From positions 124,001 to 188,000 of the forward strand of contig JAJNNY010000049.1 in the NCBI GenBank assembly GCA_022453515.1: a stretch of DNA of 64,000 nucleotides, in the 5' to 3' direction. Below are positions 59,801 to 64,000 of this stretch, one piece after another. This DNA is from Astrocystis sublimbata. Lineage: Eukaryota > Ascomycota > Sordariomycetes > Xylariales > Xylariaceae. The notes beneath the pieces are model-generated. The model had not been told where the DNA came from. It did no database searches and was given only the letters and a program-made list of their open reading frames with translations. The first letter of the stretch is position 1. The number at the start of each line of letters is the position of its first letter. A program made the translations under genes and the position numbers.

Positions 59801-62185
59801 TGCTGCGTAAGCCGCTGCGATTTCCCCTGTTTCTACTTTAGCGCGAAAAATACAGGGGCTGTGCTTTCGGGCCAACATACCTGAAGAATGGCCAACGGTA
59901 ACAGCTGGCAGGATACCCCATTGTCTGAGAAGGTTGGTGAGTGCGATCTGAAGGGCAGTGCATGCTGTCTGTGAAAAGGCAGGCTCGTCTATTCGACTTG
60001 TATCGCCTGTCTCACATAGCACTTCCTCGATCTTCCAGGATGGCCCGTCACGCAATTGGGAGAGAACAAAGTCCAGAAAGCGAATAGTCTGCTTGAAGAC
60101 CTCATACTCGTGTATGAGTTTGGAACCCATGCCAGCCCATTGAGCCCCCTGTCCGGTGAATACAAAACCTATGGGTTGCACGACAATGCTAGGTGACTTA
60201 GCAGCATTCAAAGGCTCGTAATCTAGACTGCTAGATATGAGCTTGGGGTTTATTACGGCGAATGACCTGTGCGCAAACACCGACCTTCGGGCGACTAAGG
60301 TGTAGAGAAAATCGGACAGTTGATACTTGTTGATGGACTGTTTTACCATATCCAAAGACCTTTTGAGTGCGGCTCTATCATGTGCAGATAAACCTATCAA
60401 CACAAGGCGCCGAACACTGGCCTGATGAGTTTGTACAAACTCTGGCTGCTGGCACCCATGATAAGGTTGAATGCGGTTATTAACAGGCTCCAGGTTATCA
60501 TCTACGAGGCCAACCAGCTGTGGTTGTCTCTGTATAACAGACACGGCAAGGCCATTCATATGGTGTCTTGGCGCAAGTAAACTGGGATGATCGAGGATGC
60601 AATGTGCATTTGCGCCGCCATAACCAAAGCTAGTGAAACAGAATAGTCAGCTAGGACTGTCAACAATATTTGACAGCAGGGAAGCCGAATGGACCGAGAT
60701 GTGACAGACCTGTTGATGCTTACTCGGCGAGGTCGATTGCTCGGCCATGGTGTCATGTTCGTCACGACTCTGACTCCAGACTTTTCAAAATCGATGGCAG
60801 GGTTCAGGGTCTGGACACCGATTGTAGCAGGGATCTCTTCATGTTCCATTGCCAATACTACTTTCATGATCTGGGCCAACGCGCTCGCTGGCTCGCTGTG
60901 CCCAAGATTCGGTTTGATCTGGGGAAATGGCTTAGCAGCGTCGAGCGCGACATGAAGAGTGAAAGACTCACCGATCCAATCAACAGCGGCTCTTCCTGAT
61001 TCACGGAAGCGAAAACCCTTCCGATGGCGGTGACTTCGATTGGATCTCCCACTGGCGTACCGGTGCCATGGCATTCAAAGTACCCAGTATCCGAAAAGTC
61101 CAGACCCGCAGTCCTGTAGGCCTGTCTGATCACTGCTTCCTGTCCTTCTGGACTCGGATGCGATATTCCAGCAGTCTTCCCATTATGGTTAAACGAGGTA
61201 GCGCGGATAACTGCGCGTATCGGATCGCCTTGTGCAAGGGCGTCTGACAATCTCTTGATGTAGATGGCGCCGAACCCTTCTGCTCGTGCATAACCGTCAG
61301 CGCTGGCATCAAATGTATGGCTTCTCGAAGTCGGCGAGATTGCGTTCAACTTTGTTGTGAACAGCTGCGCATCAGGGCTAAGAATGAGGTTCCCGCCTCC
61401 AACGATAGCTGCATCGCAATCTCCATTGCGCAATGATAGAACGGCAAGATGCAGAGCATACATAGAAGCAGAACATGCTGTATCAACCACCATGCTGCAT
61501 TCATTTACAAAGGTCAGTAACACAATCATGAGGTATACACCGCCATATGGCCAAACGGAGTCTAGATTGAGGACAAGCTCACCTCGGTCCTCGAAGATTG
61601 AAAACGTGACTGATTCTATTGCTCAAGATCGTCGCTCCGCCACCCGTTACTACGTATGGCAACGGATGGTCCAAGTCACGAAACTGCATAACTTGATGCT
61701 CATTGTTGAAGTTTCCAATGAAAACCCCAGTTCTAGACCCCGAGAACTTGTGCCATGGCTCACCAGCATTCTCGAATGCTTCATAGGTGACTTCGAGCAG
61801 CTTCCGTTGACTCGGATCCATGGACATAGCCTCTGCTGCCGTTATACCAAAGAAAGCATGATCAAACAGCCTTGGATCCTCTTGCAGTAGATGCGCCCCT
61901 TCAGTAAACATACTTCCGGGGCGTTGGCCGTTGGGGTGGTAAAAGCCATCCAGATTGATGTGATCGGGCTTGAACTTGGACCATCCGTCTCTGCCCTCTG
62001 CAAGTAAATCCCATAGTTGAGATAGATCTTTGACACCACCTGGCCATCTGCAGCCTACACGGAAACGTTAGCTAGAGACCCTAATTTTGCCACAGTGAAG
62101 TATGTGTCGATGTGGCTATCTTACCGATACCAACGATGGCAATGGGTTCAGGGACTCCCGTCCCGTCTTGAGAATCTCCCTGCAT
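53841..62185 (-). CDS. Highly reducing type I polyketide synthase (KS-AT-DH-MT-ER-KR-ACP)
   Basis: Eleven exons, 2576 aa: 62185-62125, 62054-61583, 61494-60972, 60918-60710, 60629-59881, 59826-56981, 56928-56128, 56079-55385, 55323-55155, 55099-54785, 54731-53841. The KS has DTACSA (Cys185), CHGTGTPVGDP and NLGHSEPA. The AT has GQGAQWAGMG and, after an in-frame intron is removed, GHSSGEIAAAY. The DH begins at WLNDHKLG, with LHPAALDACLQ as its second motif. The MT region reads LELRGHEGG, a poor copy of the SAM loop. The ER has VESAAGSAGIAAIQLAK. The KR has MIGCMGGLGRA and the Tyr in QSAYCAANAF (about 2336). The ACP carries GLDSL (Ser about 2527). There is no thioesterase or reductase release domain, as is usual for fungal HR-PKS. 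It would make a largely reduced linear polyketide. DH and MT show altered motifs (see findings). An O-methyltransferase lies upstream on the same strand. Confidence 0.95.
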
Positions 62186-62679
62186 CTTTGATTCGCGACC
62201 GAAAAATAACTGAGAGCATGACAGTTTACCCGGTTGCAGATACTCAATGCAGAATCAACCGGTTATCTGTGATATTACTGAGCCAGCAGTTACATGTGAT
62301 CGATCTGATGATGCACATTACTATCACACAGGTGTTACCTGCCTGTCGGCGAACAGCCGAGCCATTCTCCGATCCCAACAAACTCGCCTGTCAGATAAGA
62401 CCAAGCTTGTACGAGCCCTGCCAAGCAAACATGGCGATTTTTCCATTGTGAGACTGTGAATAAGCTGTGAGCAATGCGGTCTTCGTATGTGCTCCACTCA
62501 CGAGGGGTGTATGTCCCATCGAAACCAACTCACATGCCCTAGACCAGTTCAGCCAGCGTATAATATCTTGCTCGTGATGGGAGGCAATGCGCTGTCAATG
62601 TTCATGTCAAGTGCCTAGCTGATTCGTATACGTTGCCCTGCGGGACAAATTCGGGGTATCACTTGGCGGCAACCACGCT
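62186..62679. promoter_or_regulatory. PKS upstream region
   Basis: About 500 bp between the PKS start and the stop of the upstream fragment. No coding frame. Contains a pair of AACCGGTTA/ACCCGGTTGC-type words near 62228-62265, possibly relevant to cluster control; this is speculative. Confidence 0.35.
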
Positions 62680-62916
62680 TCACAAGATACCATCTTCGCG
62701 CCGGTCGATGTACTTGAGGTTCTTGTCATTGCCGAGAATTACACCGTAGAGAGAATGGTTGAGAGGCACGGGTGGCTCAAGATATGCATCAGTGATATTG
62801 TGACCCATACGGCCCGTGTGCGCGTCGTGGTTACCGAAGAAACGCGAACTACTAGTGGCGTCGACAGGGATAGCTGCGATAGTTCGCAGCTCGGCGAGCT
62901 TGGCATCGCGGGGTGA
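62680..62916 (-). CDS. Unassigned coding fragment (last exon of a gene, or relic)
   Basis: A 79-codon minus-strand stretch ends in TGA at 62680. It shows protein-like sequence such as LAELRTIAAIPVD, SSRFFGNHDAHTGRMGHNITD and EPPVPLNHSLYGVILGNDKNL. It begins right after TCTAG, a usable 3' splice site. A donor GTGAGA lies about 55 bp upstream (about 62972) with a CTAA branch-like word between, so it reads as a terminal exon. The upstream exon is not evident: frames across 62973-63360 contain stops or lack protein character. I do not recognise the family; the GNHD string recalls metallophosphoesterases but the rest does not support that. Its position between PKS and O-methyltransferase suggests a cluster gene that is partly lost. 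Confidence 0.35.
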   Translation of the reverse strand, partial: SPRDAKLAELRTIAAIPVDATSSSRFFGNHDAHTGRMGHNITDAYLEPPVPLNHSLYGVILGNDKNLKYIDRREDGIL

Positions 62917-63638
62917 CTAGACCCTGCCACTCGGGTCTGTCCCTCTTTAGCAGCCGACGCCGTCGATCTCACCTACGTTGATTACCACATTGCGACTCGC
63001 ACTGTATAGTCGAGCCGAAAGATACAAACGAGGCGAGTAGATAGGTGAATGCAGAGAGAGTATGGTTACAACTGCTACCCTTATGCCACACGCAACTACC
63101 CCGGTGCTACTATAGTGCCACACGGTGGATATAGAGGAACACGCTTCCATCAAATGGGAGTGATGGCGGCAGCGATGCATACTACGTGGAACATGATTTC
63201 TCACAACGAACAGAGGACCCCTGGTTCTGTGTGGGCAACACCCCTGAGACAGAATGGCATCCCGGGTAGGTCTAGATTGATGAAGAGCCCACGTTCGGTC
63301 TAGATTATACCCTGTCTCGGTTTGGAAGGTTGGACTGTTAGATCGCGCATTGGGTGGCATGAAAAGGATACTACCAGGGGCACGTCACGTATGCAATTAT
63401 TCCCTAATGAAGGATCTGAGATGTGCTTCTTGGGGGGTTCATTGGCTATAGTAGAGCACATGATTTCGAAATCGCTCGAAGGAGTAAATGAGGATGATGA
63501 TGCATGTACCCTCATGAGGTTGTTACTGCGCAACTCAGAAATGCGTGACTGTAATTACTCGCAAACAATTCTAGGTCTGTCTACGTAGACAATGAAAGGT
63601 GCGACCCGAATTGAGGCCGATACTATCAAACATGCTGT
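62917..63638. other. Intergenic or decayed sequence upstream of the fragment
   Basis: No supported exon. Several frames of 77-137 codons overlap on both strands without motifs. This is the 3' flank of the O-methyltransferase gene and possibly the lost 5' part of the fragment at 62680-62916. Confidence 0.35.
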
Positions 63639-64000
63639 TTAGTTCAATCGGTTCAAACGGACTTCGATTAGTCCCATGACTCCCTTTCCGTGTAATCGTA
63701 CAATCTGTGCGTGTCCCAATGACAGATTAGCATGTGTATTGTGTGTGGCAACTGAAATAACAAACATTTGAGCACTTACCTCAAATCGCTCATCGGCCTG
63801 CTTCAGCAACTTATCGAACTCTTTCAGTGTCCTCTGCTTAGCGGCATAGCCATTCAACATAGCTATATCAACCTGTCGTAGATGGTGTTCTTCCACTTTC
63901 AACTCCGTGTTGGCGGGTGGCAGAACCATGTCGTTGATTAGCAAACGAACTGCGGGGGTGCATTTCTCCATCGCGGGGGCGAATGTTTTCAGAATTTTCA
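63639..64000 (-). CDS. O-methyltransferase, C-terminal end (5' part beyond window)
   Basis: Two exons are visible on the minus strand: 64000-63780 and 63704-63639, with a 75-nt intron (GTAAGT ... CACAG). The sequence KILKTFAPAMEKCTP, RLLINDMVLPP, LRQVDIAMLNGYAAKQRTLKEF and KQADERFE, then GLIEVRLN at the end, matches the last third of fungal SAM-dependent O-methyltransferases. This region includes the strand carrying the LLINDxVxP motif and the final beta-strand. The SAM loop and catalytic His lie beyond the window. It probably tailors the product of the neighbouring PKS, given the shared strand and position; this is inference. Confidence 0.82.
   Translation of the reverse strand, partial: KILKTFAPAMEKCTPAVRLLINDMVLPPANTELKVEEHHLRQVDIAMLNGYAAKQRTLKEFDKLLKQADERFEVSAQMFVISVATHNTHANLSLGHAQIVRLHGKGVMGLIEVRLNRLN

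Noticed and set aside
63049..63588. Plus-strand frames (84 and 88 codons) near the O-methyltransferase
   Set aside because: Overlap minus-strand frames, no motif, and the O-methyltransferase gene is on the other strand.

Overview
The window reads as nuclear DNA of a filamentous ascomycete (Pezizomycotina, most likely a Sordariomycete; the class is inferred from style and not proven). Genes carry short introns of about 48-310 nt with GT..AG ends. Orthologues typical of the group are present (Ada2, Gal7, Erg28, 3-ketoacyl-CoA reductase, Nup170). Families that are essentially fungal also occur: HET, a NACHT-type NLR, CFEM, Fig1, a highly reducing PKS, and relics of LysM and GH18 genes. Intergenic DNA is rich in CCTAGGTA/TACCTACC-type words. 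No rRNA, tRNA, CRISPR or intact transposon was recognised.

Layout. 1-23.9 kb is mainly housekeeping: a rhodanese/Cdc25-like phosphatase (partial), a type II membrane O-fucosyltransferase-like protein, an unusual acidic/basic repeat ORF placed directly in frame behind ada2, then ada2, gal7, erg28, a kinase-fold protein with a lost catalytic core, a very-long-chain 3-oxoacyl-CoA reductase, an NLR (alpha/beta hydrolase + NACHT) and the inner-ring nucleoporin Nup170/Nup155. 24.9-33.4 kb is accessory: a MACPF-like protein, an aldehyde dehydrogenase and a cytochrome P450 on the same strand, and a Fig1-family membrane protein. 34.8-35.6 kb holds a decayed LysM gene back to back with a GH18 chitinase fragment. 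36-53 kb holds a TLDc-like protein, a HET protein, an exonuclease-fold protein without its catalytic residues, a CFEM GPI-anchored protein, a CHIP-type U-box ligase, a class V PLP enzyme, and an ankyrin protein ending in a DYW-like deaminase domain. 53.8-64 kb is a biosynthetic locus: an 11-exon highly reducing PKS (KS-AT-DH-MT-ER-KR-ACP), a small unassigned coding fragment, and the 3' end of an O-methyltransferase that runs off the window.

Together the accessory genes suggest two themes. One is non-self recognition and cell death or defence (NLR, HET, MACPF-like, ankyrin-deaminase). The other is specialised metabolism (PKS with O-methyltransferase; ALDH with P450). The least explained items are the ankyrin/DYW-like deaminase and the long ORF that continues in frame after the ada2 stop codon. 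Exon borders were set by hand from splice consensus, reading frame and family motifs. Where summed exon lengths are divisible by three and the protein matches family motifs across junctions, they are likely right. Those of the MACPF-like gene are only partly resolved.
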